Of a DNA stretch of 16,494 nucleotides, positions 1-7,208 are shown one piece after another. Each line of letters opens with the position of its first letter. Position 1 is the stretch's first letter. The stretch is taken from positions 1 to 16,494 of the forward strand of contig DQIO01000306.1 of assembly GCA_020793555.1 (NCBI GenBank). The letters run 5' to 3'. Both the position numbers and the translations under genes were made by a program. The DNA comes from Methanosarcinaceae archaeon. Lineage in GTDB: Archaea; Halobacteriota; Methanosarcinia; Methanosarcinales; Methanosarcinaceae. Under the pieces are notes generated by a model that worked only from the letters and a program-made list of their open reading frames with translations, was not told where the DNA came from and made no database searches.

Positions 1-61
1 TTTGATTTTATAATTGTGCCCTATGCCCTTCATAATCCGACACTTGAAAGTTGACGCGACA
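1..61. repeat. Right end of a CTAG-targeting inverted-repeat element (partial)
   Basis: The stretch 38-61 reads, on the minus strand, TGTCGCGTCAACTTTCAAGT and then GTCG. These 24 bases are identical to the left end of the element at 5297. They are followed by CTAG at 62-65, the same four bases that flank the 5297-5518 element. This looks like the right terminus of an insertion element whose body lies before the window. No transposase coding sequence is visible in the 61 bases present, so I cannot say whether it is a full insertion sequence or another short non-autonomous copy. Confidence 0.6.
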
Positions 62-220
62 CTAGCCCATACAATCGTTTTTAAGATGCATACATTTGTC
101 ATACATATATCAGACTCGTAAAAGACATTCAAATTCCATATCATATAACTTTTGTTTCAGCCGTATTGATAGAAATCTTCGTTTGAAATTCCCGATACTG
201 TTTTCTTTTTATGAAAGTCT

Positions 221-270
221 ACTTATATCTTTATCATATAATAGATGCCTATGCACATAAGCATGGTGAT
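221..270 (+). promoter_or_regulatory. Possible TATA elements and ribosome site of ilvD
   Basis: Two AT-rich TATA-like stretches lie at 223-229 and 233-244, about 30-50 bases before the ilvD start. A GGTGAT motif at 265-270 matches the 3' end of archaeal 16S rRNA and sits three bases before ATG 274. The ribosome site decides the start; the TATA assignment is weak because the whole leader is AT-rich. Confidence 0.35.
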
Positions 271-273
271 TTA

Positions 274-1938
274 ATGAGAAGTGACAATATCAAGAAAGGA
301 GTTGAGCGCGCACCACATCGCTCACTTTTGAAAGCAACCGGCGTAACGGATTCCGAAATGAACAAGCCATTTATCGCAGTTGTCAACTCATGGAACGAGA
401 TAATTCCGGGACACATTCATCTTGACAAATTGGCTGAGGCTGTAAAGGCAGGAATACGAAATGCCGGAGGTGTGCCTTTTGAGTTCAATACCATCGGAGT
501 ATGTGATGGAATAGCAATGGGTCACGAGGGCATGAAATACTCGCTCCCAAGCCGAGAAGCGATCGAGGATACCATTGAAATTATGGTACAAGCACACCAG
601 TTTGACGGGATGGTACTGATACCAACATGCGACAAGATCGTGCCTGGGCACCTCATGGCTGCAGGAAGGCTAGACATACCCACAATAGTAGTAACAGGCG
701 GTCCAATGCTGCCTGGTTTTGTTGGTGATGAGGATTGCGACCTGGTATCCGTTTTTGAAGGTGTGGGTGCACACCAGAATAATTTGATCACGGATTCAGA
801 ATTGAAATTATTGGAAGATATCTCATGCAGTGGTGCAGGCTCATGTGCCGGATTGTTTACTGCAAATACAATGGCATGTGTTACAGAAGCACTTGGATTG
901 AGTTTACCTGGATGCGGAACCGCACATGCTGTTGATGCAAAGAAAACAAGGATCGCGAAAGAATCCGGCGAGCGCATCGTGGAAATGGTGGAAAAAGGAT
1001 TGACTGCTCGCAAGATTGTGACACAAGAATCAATCGATAATGCGATCAAGATTGACATGGCAATTGGCGGCAGTACGAACACGACCTTGCATTTGCCTGC
1101 CATCGCACACGAATTCGGACTTGAACTTCCAATCGAACTATTTGATGAATTAAGCAAGACCACACCACATCTGGTGTCCCTGCGACCCGGCGGTGGCGAT
1201 TTCATGATAGATCTTGACAAAGCAGGTGGAGTACAGGCGATCATTGAGCGTCTTGGATCCATTCTGGCGCTGGATGCAAAAACTGTTACCGGAAAAACCA
1301 TTGGTGAAGATCTTAATGATTTTGTGATCATTAATCCAAAAACAAATAAGAAGGTCATATCCACTCTTGAAAACCCTGTGCATCCCGAAGGTGGCATTGC
1401 CATCCTTAAAGGAACACTTGCTCCGGAGGGAGCAGTAGTGAAACAGTCTGCTGTAAATAAGAAAATGCTTGTCCACACGGGACCTGCTCGCGTGTATGAA
1501 AGCGAAGAGGAAGCTATGGGTGGCATAATGGCCGGAGATATTGTGAAGGGAGATGTTGTATTTATCAGGTATGAGGGTCCAAAAGGCGGCCCGGGTATGA
1601 GGGAAATGCTTTCCCCAACGTCTGCGATAGCTGGCATGGGTCTGATCGATTCGGTAGCATTGATCACTGACGGGCGATTTTCAGGTGGAACTCGTGGGCC
1701 TTGCATTGGTCACGTATGTCCCGAAGCAATCGAAGGTGGTCCAATTGCGCTTGTCCGAAATAGAGATGAGATCGAGATCGACATGCCAAACAGGATTTTG
1801 AATCTAAATGTTTCACAGGATGAGTTGGATAAAAGGCGCGCTTCACTGGCACATCCCAAAAAGAGTGCAGAATCTGGTTATCTCGCCCGTTACCAAAAAA
1901 TTGTAGGTTCTGCAAGCAAAGGCGCAATTTTAAAATGA
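274..1938 (+). CDS. ilvD: Dihydroxy-acid dehydratase IlvD
   Basis: The 554-residue enzyme removes water from 2,3-dihydroxy-3-methylbutanoate (and the methylpentanoate analogue) to give the keto acids for valine, isoleucine, leucine and pantothenate. Length and motifs fit the IlvD/Edd family throughout. C77 (GVCDG), C119 (TCDK) and the C185/C191 pair (CSGAGSC) are candidate iron-sulfur ligands. GRFSGGTRG near the C-terminus carries the serine assigned as catalytic base in this family. The first conserved loop is IIPGH, as in E. coli IlvD, and not the PCN form with an extra cysteine, so the cluster type is not settled by sequence. An upstream in-frame ATG at 211 would add 21 residues unlike the family. 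ATG 274 has a GGTGAT ribosome site and gives the usual MRSD start. No other ilv or leu gene is adjacent. Confidence 0.96.
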   Translation: MRSDNIKKGVERAPHRSLLKATGVTDSEMNKPFIAVVNSWNEIIPGHIHLDKLAEAVKAGIRNAGGVPFEFNTIGVCDGIAMGHEGMKYSLPSREAIEDTIEIMVQAHQFDGMVLIPTCDKIVPGHLMAAGRLDIPTIVVTGGPMLPGFVGDEDCDLVSVFEGVGAHQNNLITDSELKLLEDISCSGAGSCAGLFTANTMACVTEALGLSLPGCGTAHAVDAKKTRIAKESGERIVEMVEKGLTARKIVTQESIDNAIKIDMAIGGSTNTTLHLPAIAHEFGLELPIELFDELSKTTPHLVSLRPGGGDFMIDLDKAGGVQAIIERLGSILALDAKTVTGKTIGEDLNDFVIINPKTNKKVISTLENPVHPEGGIAILKGTLAPEGAVVKQSAVNKKMLVHTGPARVYESEEEAMGGIMAGDIVKGDVVFIRYEGPKGGPGMREMLSPTSAIAGMGLIDSVALITDGRFSGGTRGPCIGHVCPEAIEGGPIALVRNRDEIEIDMPNRILNLNVSQDELDKRRASLAHPKKSAESGYLARYQKIVGSASKGAILK

Positions 1939-1994
1939 AATTGAAATGGCAAAAGAATATTTTTTCAAGTCATTGAACATATATTGTTCAATTT

Positions 1995-2021
1995 TGGGGG
2001 TAAACCCCATCTCACTTTTTT
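1995..2021 (+). terminator. Hairpin plus oligo-T after ilvD
   Basis: A short dyad, TGGGG (1995-1999) and CCCCA (2005-2009), is followed by six T at 2016-2021. Another T6 run lies at 1960-1965, just after the ilvD stop. Archaeal termination relies mainly on T runs, so both are reasonable ends for the ilvD transcript. The stem is only five base pairs. Confidence 0.45.
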
Positions 2022-2074
2022 CTAATCGGCACTGATATATCGCATTGAGTCTATTTCTGTTATAATAGTGATTG

Positions 2075-2083
2075 GGAGTTGAT
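2075..2083 (+). promoter_or_regulatory. Ribosome site fixing the ferredoxin start
   Basis: GGAGTTGAT closely follows the anti-16S pattern GGAGGTGAT and ends nine bases before ATG 2093. A TTG at 2072 could extend the reading frame by seven codons, but it overlaps this ribosome site, so ATG 2093 is preferred. A TATA-like GATATATC at about 2034-2041 may be the promoter. Confidence 0.5.
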
Positions 2084-2092
2084 ACAATTCCA

Positions 2093-2536
2093 ATGAGGAT
2101 AAAAGTAGCAAACCAGGCACGTTGCATTGGTTGTTTTTCTTGTATGATGGCTTGTGCCAGAACTTATTATAAGACGGTTTCACTGAAGAACAGTGCAATT
2201 GACATTCAGACAAGTGGGGGAATTGAGAGCGCATATGTTGCTGTTGTATGTCATGCGTGCATTGAACCACCATGTGCGAGAGTGTGTCCTACAGATGCAC
2301 TAATTAAAAGAAAAGGTGGCGGGGTTGTGTTCCACGAAGACCTGTGTACAGGTTGTGAGCAATGCATAGATGCATGCCTTGTTGGTGCAATACATATGGA
2401 TGTGGATAGAAAGGCAATAGTTTGCAAGCATTGTGGAATATGTATATCTTTTTGTCCACATGATGTCCTTGAAATGAGGAAAATAGATGGCATGGATGAT
2501 GTGAATGCAAAAATATCCTGTGATGAGGTAAAGTAG
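2093..2536 (+). CDS. Four-[4Fe-4S] ferredoxin-like electron-transfer subunit of the AOR
   Basis: This 147-residue protein has four cysteine quartets: C11/14/17/21, C53/56/61/65, C85/88/91/95 and C111/114/117/121. That is the arrangement of the HycB/DmsB-type ferredoxin domain, which carries four [4Fe-4S] clusters in a wire. One additional cysteine lies near the C-terminus. There is no signal peptide or membrane segment, so it should act in the cytoplasm. Its stop codon directly abuts the ATG of the AOR gene, so the two are almost certainly made together and likely form one enzyme, comparable to the AorA/AorB and BamC/BamB pairs of bacterial tungsten enzymes. Its role is probably to carry electrons from the tungstopterin subunit to a soluble acceptor; the acceptor is unknown. 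Confidence 0.85.
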   Translation: MRIKVANQARCIGCFSCMMACARTYYKTVSLKNSAIDIQTSGGIESAYVAVVCHACIEPPCARVCPTDALIKRKGGGVVFHEDLCTGCEQCIDACLVGAIHMDVDRKAIVCKHCGICISFCPHDVLEMRKIDGMDDVNAKISCDEVK

Positions 2537-4309
2537 ATGTCAAACACAAATTCTTCAATCGGTCTGGCAAATGTGTTATATATTGACCTTACCAACGAAA
2601 CATCAAAAGTGGTGGAACGACAAGATTTGATTGACACGTATCTTGGAGGCACCGGTGTTGCGACCATGTTGATGCATGAGGAGTTTAAAGAAGGGACAGA
2701 TGCTCTTGCGCCGGAATCACCTATAGTGTTTAGCATTGGACCGTTGTCTGGAATTTTTCCATGCTGCACAAAAGTAGTTGCCATGTTCAGGTCCCCTCTT
2801 ACCGGCGAATTTGGGGAGTCACATGCAGGAGGACGTCTTGCAATGGCAATGCGATTTGCGGGATGCAGTTCTGTTGTTATCACAGGACGTGCAAAGCGCC
2901 CGGTGTATATTACAATCCACAATAATGAAATTGCATTTAAAGATGCATCTTCTATCTGGGGATTATCTTCAACAACTGACATAGGGAAGATATTGCGAAA
3001 TGTGGAACCAAATATCGGGAAGCGCAGCATAATCCGAATTGGGTCTGCGGGCGAAAATGGTGTGAGATATGCAAGTGTTAATGTTGACACATATCGCCAT
3101 TTCGGACGTTTGGGTCTTGGAGCAGTGTTTGGTTCAAAGAACTTAAAAGCAATTGAAATTTCAGGGGACGGGGAAATTGAAGTACCTGACATAAATGTAT
3201 ATTCTAAAATATATAAAGAAATATTCACGAATATTGTTGAAACCGACCTTATGGAAAAATACCACAATCTTGGTACGACTGAAAACATACTTCCCCTCAA
3301 TGAATTAAGTGGTCTGCCCACAAGGAATTTACAGCAGACGTTCTTTGAGTATGCTGAAACGATATCCGGCGAAAACTTTGCTGACAACTATCTTGTCAGA
3401 AAGATTTCATGTGCCAATTGTCCGATCGGATGCATACACATTGCAATGTTGAAAACATCGTTTGGCCACTCACATGAATATGAAGTTCGGCATATTTCAT
3501 ACGATTATGAATTGGTGTATGCACTTGGTACGAACCTGGGGGTGCTTACACCCGAAGGCGTTTTGGAATTGATTGACCGTTGTGAGCAATATGGTGTGGA
3601 CATAATTAGCGTGGGTGTAGTATTGGGTTGGGCAACAGAAATGTCTATGCAAAAAAAATTCACGAACGAGGAGACGAAAGGTGTTTCATTAAAATGGGGT
3701 GATGTCAAGAATTATCTTCTTGCCATTGATTTGATAATCGAGTCACCAAATGAATTTTACTCTGCACTCGCAAAAGGCGTTGTCTTTGCTTCAAAAAAGT
3801 ATGGAGGAGAGGATTTTGCTATACATGCGGGCGGACTCGAAATCCCTGGTTACCATACCGGTGTTGGGAACCTAATAGGATTATCAGTAGGGGTCAGGCA
3901 TTCCCATCTGGATAATGGCGGATACAGTATTGATCAAAAAGCATTTAAGGGCGATCTTTCGGACGAGGACATCGTTGATACGCTCATCTTCGAGGACGAC
4001 ATACGAGGTGCTCTTACATCAATTACTATCTGCCTGTTCGCACGTGGCATTTACACATATGGTACTATCATTGAGGCTCTTGCCGCAGTAGGCATTGAGC
4101 GATCCGAGGAAGAACTTGTCAAACTCGGCAAGGATATTTTTATGAAAAAGTATGAACTTAAACGAAAATTTGGTTTCAGTCTTGATGATGTAACATTCCC
4201 ATCCAGATTTTTCGAAACTGCATCCACAAATGGTATGATCGATGAAGCGAGAGTTCAAAATATGCTCTCGATGTACAAGAAAAAGCGATGGGGTGCAGGC
4301 GGAGAGTGA
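2537..4309 (+). CDS. Aldehyde:ferredoxin oxidoreductase family tungsten enzyme (catalytic subunit)
   Basis: The 590-residue protein belongs to the AOR family, which oxidises aldehydes to acids (or runs the reverse) with a tungsten bis-pterin cofactor and one [4Fe-4S] cluster. The N-terminal domain has the family stretch GPLSGIFP, SPLTGEFGESHAGGR and GLGAVFGSKNLKAI. The cluster ligands appear as C292-x2-C295-x3-C299 plus C499, almost the same spacing as Pyrococcus furiosus AOR (288, 291, 295, 494). A first pterin motif, GVDIISVG, is present. The second motif, normally DxxGLC, is TSITIC here, keeping only the cysteine. RHSHLDNGGYS replaces the usual active-site loop, so this is a divergent subfamily and the substrate is unknown. 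The ribosome site GAGGT lies inside the end of the ferredoxin gene. The start follows that stop with no gap. Confidence 0.9.
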   Translation: MSNTNSSIGLANVLYIDLTNETSKVVERQDLIDTYLGGTGVATMLMHEEFKEGTDALAPESPIVFSIGPLSGIFPCCTKVVAMFRSPLTGEFGESHAGGRLAMAMRFAGCSSVVITGRAKRPVYITIHNNEIAFKDASSIWGLSSTTDIGKILRNVEPNIGKRSIIRIGSAGENGVRYASVNVDTYRHFGRLGLGAVFGSKNLKAIEISGDGEIEVPDINVYSKIYKEIFTNIVETDLMEKYHNLGTTENILPLNELSGLPTRNLQQTFFEYAETISGENFADNYLVRKISCANCPIGCIHIAMLKTSFGHSHEYEVRHISYDYELVYALGTNLGVLTPEGVLELIDRCEQYGVDIISVGVVLGWATEMSMQKKFTNEETKGVSLKWGDVKNYLLAIDLIIESPNEFYSALAKGVVFASKKYGGEDFAIHAGGLEIPGYHTGVGNLIGLSVGVRHSHLDNGGYSIDQKAFKGDLSDEDIVDTLIFEDDIRGALTSITICLFARGIYTYGTIIEALAAVGIERSEEELVKLGKDIFMKKYELKRKFGFSLDDVTFPSRFFETASTNGMIDEARVQNMLSMYKKKRWGAGGE

Positions 4310-4319
4310 TTGTTTGGAA

Positions 4320-4481
4320 ATGATGGGTAATTGCACGATATGTGGGGGAACGGGAAAGCTATTCACCTGCATGCTGTGCGGAAGGCTTGTTTGCAGGAAT
4401 TGCATGGACCCATCAACTGGCGCGTGCATACAATGTGCACGCGGCAGAGGAACTGCTTATCAGGGAACGCGGATTGATTGA
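4320..4481 (+). CDS. Small eight-cysteine (probable zinc-binding) protein
   Basis: The protein has 53 residues with cysteines at 5, 8, 17, 20, 25, 28, 36 and 39. The four CxxC pairs spaced in this way resemble cross-braced two-zinc folds such as B-box or FYVE/RING-like fingers; an iron-sulfur role is not excluded. The open frame runs further upstream into the AOR gene, but the residues there lack pattern. A GGAGAGTGAT stretch over the AOR stop supports a start at ATG 4320, ATG 4323 or possibly TTG 4314. The gene begins 10 bases after the AOR stop, so it is probably the third gene of that operon. It may help assemble or regulate the enzyme, but that is inference from position only. I do not recognise a named family. 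Confidence 0.65.
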   Translation: MMGNCTICGGTGKLFTCMLCGRLVCRNCMDPSTGACIQCARGRGTAYQGTRID

Positions 4482-4693
4482 CATGGATATTGCGCGTTGA
4501 TCTACAATCGTAAATATTATCTCGAATCAGTGTACCATGTGCACGTGGTGTATATGACTGAATCAAAATAATCTAGTACAACAATTCCAAAGTAACATAA
4601 CAACACGTATTAACCATGCTGCTCATTAATCATTATGGTATTTGAAAGCAAACGTCCAAAATTAGAGTTGACTGACAAAGAAAATGAGGCTCA
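4482..4693. other. Intergenic stretch with a palindrome and a possible transposase start remnant
   Basis: No intact gene is visible. A 16-base near-palindrome, ACCATGTGCACGTGGT, lies at 4534-4549. From ATG 4635 a short frame begins MVFESKRPKLELTDKENEA and is lost after 28 codons inside the next inverted-repeat element. That start resembles the N-terminus of IS630-type transposases as I remember them, so it may be an interrupted remnant. The evidence is weak. Confidence 0.25.
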
Positions 4694-4968
4694 TCGCTGT
4701 TTTGTGTGGGTAACTCCTAGTCTTTCACCCGATTGCCAACTTCCTACTTTCATCGATTGTCTTAACTGATGCTTATTTGTCCGTTCATTAGTACGCTACG
4801 CGCTGAGCTGAAGCGTTCCGCTCTCGGACACCGACGAGGGTGTCCTTCACTACACTGCCAATTAAATTAAAGGATTGGTCACTGGATTGTGTTCGATCTA
4901 ATTATTGTTTATGGGATTAACAGGAATGATTTTTCTGTAATGGAAGCCTTGCCCACACAAAACAGCGA
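4694..4968. repeat. 275-bp element with 20-bp terminal inverted repeats
   Basis: The ends TCGCTGTTTTGTGTGGGTAA (4694-4713) and, reversed, TCGCTGTTTTGTGTGGGCAA (4949-4968) match at 19 of 20 bases. GAGGC occurs just outside both ends (4686-4690 and 4970-4974) and may be a 5-bp target duplication, if the ends run a few bases further out. A perfect 7-bp hairpin, GGACACC/GGTGTCC, lies inside at 4826-4845. No open frame of useful length is present. This fits a MITE or an internally deleted insertion sequence. The COG2865-like coding remnant begins immediately to its right. Confidence 0.6.
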
Positions 4969-5296
4969 AGAGGCGAAAAACTGCTCCTGCCCCACGCCAG
5001 TCAACCCAACAATCCATTGACAGCTGAACCACTATTTCTAACGAAATATATTGAAAAAGCAGGTACGGGTACAGTTGATATGCTTGAACGTTGCCAAAGG
5101 GCAGGAATTCGGCAACCTGAGTTCCGTTTGGATTCAGGTTTTTTCATACTGACGATTTGGCGCAAAATATTTGAGATGCCAGTGGTTCAACAGAAGTATG
5201 AGTTAGAGTCACGGCTGGAGTCACTTCTGGCAGCAAAGATTCTTATTATCTTAAAAGACGGTGAACAGGGCAAGTCTGGATTAGCATCTGAACTAG

Positions 5297-5518
5297 TGTC
5301 GCGTCAACTTTCAAGTGTCGATTATTGGAACAACGATTCTATCAAATATTTCCAAAATACAGTAATTTAAACAATTATATTAGACGCAGATTTACGCTGA
5401 TTAACGCAGATGCAACCTTAAATCAGTGTAAATCTGTGTGAATCAGCGTCTTGAAAATAACTGGAAAATTGGACTGTGTCAAATCATATATTAGCGATAT
5501 TGTATTATTGACATGACA
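5297..5518. mobile_element. 222-bp MITE-like element with CTAG target duplication
   Basis: The element starts TGTCGCGTCAACTTTCAAGT and ends, reversed, TGTCATGTCAATAATACAAT. The first 11 bases of the two ends agree at 9 positions, with partial similarity beyond. CTAG lies directly outside on both sides (5293-5296 and 5519-5522). Joining the two flanks through one CTAG restores the reading frame of the host gene exactly (GLASEL-GHKTVSG), which proves the boundaries and the four-base duplication independently of the repeats. It has no transposase gene. The YTAR-type target would suit IS5-like transposases, but the mobilising enzyme is not in the window. Confidence 0.8.
5382..5451. repeat. Long imperfect dyad inside the MITE-like element
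   Basis: The arm AGACGCAGATTTACGCTGAT (5382-5401, continuing to 5411) faces a complementary arm at 5422-5451 that ends AATCAGCGTCT. Most of the 30 positions can pair around a 10-base loop. Each arm is also internally repetitive, with alternating ACGCAGAT/ACGCTGAT units. Transcribed through, it would form a long hairpin. Confidence 0.6.
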
Positions 5519-5748
5519 CTAGGGCATAAAACAGTGTCAGGGGAACTTCATAAACAAGTCAGGAGACTTGTGGGGCTTGATCTAATCGAAATGACCATCC
5601 CCGGAAAGCCCAGTAGTCGTCTGCAGAAATACCGGATGACTGAAAAAGGGCAAAATCTTTTGATGAAATAGGAGAGGGGTATCTGGCTTTTGATTTTGAG
5701 GATATTGAGGTGTGGTTTGGTGGGGCGGATGTTATAGATTATTTATAA

Positions 5749-5783
5749 GCCCCAACTGCACCACACATAATAAATTGTGGGGC
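5749..5783. terminator. Stem-loop between the pseudogene and the minus-strand cassette
   Basis: GCCCCAA at 5749-5755 can pair with TTGTGGGGC at 5775-5783 with one bulged base, around a loop of about 19 bases. It lies just past the stop of the convergent minus-strand gene (5785) and after the plus-strand remnant, so it may separate converging transcripts. There is no long T run, which makes a terminator role uncertain. Confidence 0.3.
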
Positions 5784-5784
5784 A

Positions 5785-6354
5785 TTAAGGAAGGCCGATT
5801 CGTGATAAAAATGCAGAGAACCTATGAGAAATATCTTCTCGGTATAATTCTGAAACTTTACCAACAAAATTTGTCTTTTTTAATTTCTCAATGTATAATA
5901 CATTTATAGAAAAATAATGTTTGAAATCAATAACAGATTCAACGAGAGGGACATCATCGGGAAATCTCAAACTATGATAACGAGGAATTTCATTATCAAT
6001 AAATAATTTATTTTTTATCTTCTTAGGTCTTTTCTCGAAAGGTTCCATATTAAGTCCAATTTCTGAAAGATGTTTTCCATCATAAAAATGTTCGACATTA
6101 TAAATTGGTGCAACAAGAACTGAAATCAATTGTTTATCTTGAGTTGATTTTGGAGGATCGCTTTTCCTGAACATATGGTCTTGATTTAAGTCGCAATCTT
6201 GGGTTAAAACAATGATTAAAGGAAAGTTTATTTTAGATATTTCAATTTCACCATTTTTCTCTATTGCATACTCAATAAATTCGACATTTTTAATTAGATC
6301 TCCTTGAGAGAGCCATTCTACATTTTCATAATCAACTTTAATCGTCTTCGCCAT
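5785..6354 (-). CDS. Uncharacterised 'TQDCDL' protein, third gene of an accessory cassette
   Basis: The 189-residue protein has no signal peptide or membrane segment. Near the N-terminus, WLSQGDLIKNV (14-24) is followed by a beta-rich stretch and VLTQDCDLN (49-57). The combination of a QGD-type loop and a 'V-L-T/S-Q-D/S-C-D-L' motif recurs in a group of sporadic bacterial and archaeal hypotheticals that I recall from accessory regions. The cysteine and aspartates look like a possible active or metal site, but no function is established. Its start overlaps the end of the 57-residue gene (6338-6511) by 17 bases, so translation is probably coupled. Base composition is clearly more AT-rich than the flanking core genes, which suggests transfer. 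Confidence 0.7.
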   Translation of the reverse strand: MAKTIKVDYENVEWLSQGDLIKNVEFIEYAIEKNGEIEISKINFPLIIVLTQDCDLNQDHMFRKSDPPKSTQDKQLISVLVAPIYNVEHFYDGKHLSEIGLNMEPFEKRPKKIKNKLFIDNEIPRYHSLRFPDDVPLVESVIDFKHYFSINVLYIEKLKKTNFVGKVSELYREDISHRFSAFLSRIGLP

Positions 6355-6511
6355 GTTTTAATTTCCCACGAAGATATATCCGTTGAGGCTTATTGACACC
6401 ATACTTTTTTTCTTCGATTTCTAAGGTAGTGTGTTCGTAAACATCTTTACTGATGGCAGTTTTATTTTCATGTTCTGAATACTCATCAGAAAAAATTCTG
6501 TCCTTGCTCAT
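6338..6511 (-). CDS. Undescribed 57-residue charged protein, second gene of the cassette
   Basis: The protein begins MSKDRIFSDEYSEHENKTAI and ends RIYLRGKLKHGEDD. It is highly charged, with no cysteine, signal or membrane segment. It is supported by position more than by family. Its ATG lies one base after the stop of the TIGR04255-like gene, it carries an upstream AAGGAC ribosome site (minus strand), and its last 17 bases overlap the start of the next gene. Such tight packing is typical of co-translated partners. It could be a small adaptor, an antitoxin-like partner or a connector; the sequence alone does not decide. I recognise no family. Confidence 0.6.
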   Translation of the reverse strand: MSKDRIFSDEYSEHENKTAISKDVYEHTTLEIEEKKYGVNKPQRIYLRGKLKHGEDD

Positions 6512-6512
6512 T

Positions 6513-7208
6513 TTAAGTCCTTGTGGATAAAGAGAATAAGCTTCTTATCATAGTATGGAAAGTGCCTGTGTTTTCCAAAATCTCTATTTTTGTTAGAATG
6601 CCTTCATAAAAAACATCAAAATCCAATATAAATATATTATTTTTTATAGGTGATGGAAAATCAGGATTGTGTAGCCCATATTGGAAGTTGGTCTTAATCC
6701 CTTTTTCATTTAAATTAATAACACTAAAACCTCTTGAAATATTATCTAACCCTAATTGAAAATTATGCAATAATTTTTCATTAATTACATCTTTCCATTT
6801 ATTTTGATCTTTGTCTAATTGGATATGATTGATATACCTAAGTCCAATTCGATTAACTTGGATTTCTGGATATTTATCAAAGATTAAACTAATAACTGAA
6901 CTCCAATCCTCCATCAGTTTATCAAATTTTTCGTACTTTTTATACGAAATGAAAAAGGCATTTTCTAAAAAAACCAATTCTTTTTCACGATTAGAATCAA
7001 AAAAATGCAATTCTATTTTTTCTAAATCTTTTTGAATGAATTCTTTATCAGAAAATTGCAATTCTTTTCCTTGTATTGTCTTTGGTTCAGGAATTGGAAA
7101 TCTTTTTAATACTTCCTTTTCAATTTCTTTTGGTATTTTTGTTTCAGAGAACTCAAAAGTTTCAGGCAAATCTATTCTAATTACTACTTCTTTGAGATAA
7201 TTAACCAT
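6513..7208 (-). CDS. TIGR04255-like sporadically distributed protein, first gene of the cassette
   Basis: The 231-residue protein carries the hallmark segment NRIGLRYINHIQL (119-131), near its middle, preceded by a long charged region. Later there is a strand-rich part with FILDFDVFYEG. This matches my memory of the TIGR04255 family, whose members are scattered in genomes and have no known function. No enzyme motif, signal peptide or membrane helix is visible. A TTG at 7214 could add two codons, but the GAGGT ribosome site sits six bases before ATG 7208. Lysine- and isoleucine-rich, AT-rich codon use contrasts with the neighbouring core genes. It leads a three-gene minus-strand operon. Confidence 0.7.
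   Translation of the reverse strand: MVNYLKEVVIRIDLPETFEFSETKIPKEIEKEVLKRFPIPEPKTIQGKELQFSDKEFIQKDLEKIELHFFDSNREKELVFLENAFFISYKKYEKFDKLMEDWSSVISLIFDKYPEIQVNRIGLRYINHIQLDKDQNKWKDVINEKLLHNFQLGLDNISRGFSVINLNEKGIKTNFQYGLHNPDFPSPIKNNIFILDFDVFYEGILTKIEILENTGTFHTMIRSLFSLSTRT

Larger units (their letters stand above)
4975..5671 (+). pseudogene. C-terminal remnant of an AlbA_2/COG2865 ATP-binding transcriptional regulator, interrupted by a MITE
   Basis: From 4975 the frame reads EKLLLPHASQPNNPLTAEPL followed by FLTKYIEKAGTGTVDMLERC. This is the typical end of the ATPase-like part of the proteins often labelled 'ATP-dependent DNA helicase-related' or Schlafen AlbA_2 regulators. The N-terminal half (AlbA_2 domain) is missing, and a repeat element ends just upstream. 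Coding continues to ...GLASEL at 5295, is broken by the element at 5297-5518, and resumes at 5519 as LGHKTVSGELHKQ, giving the C-terminal winged-helix stretch with ...LTEKG-like MTEKGQNLLMK and a stop at 5669-5671. Removing 226 bases restores one uninterrupted frame. The gene is dead twice over: truncated in front and interrupted near the end. Confidence 0.8.

Noticed and set aside
522..1706. Long minus-strand open frame (394 codons) opposite ilvD
   Set aside because: It lies wholly inside the unmistakable ilvD gene on the other strand and shows no domain or ribosome site; it is a shadow of ilvD codon use.
2251..3387. Minus-strand open frame of 378 codons opposite the ferredoxin and AOR genes
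   Set aside because: It overlaps two clearly identified genes and its translation has no recognisable family; shadow frame.
4534..4549. ACCATGTGCACGTGGT near-palindrome as a regulator site
   Set aside because: It lies after the AOR operon with no nearby start on either strand to regulate, and occurs once in the window.
5382..5451. Possible CRISPR repeat-like or tRNA-like structure
   Set aside because: There are only two arms, in opposite orientation, with no spacers, and no tRNA cloverleaf or anticodon arrangement can be drawn.
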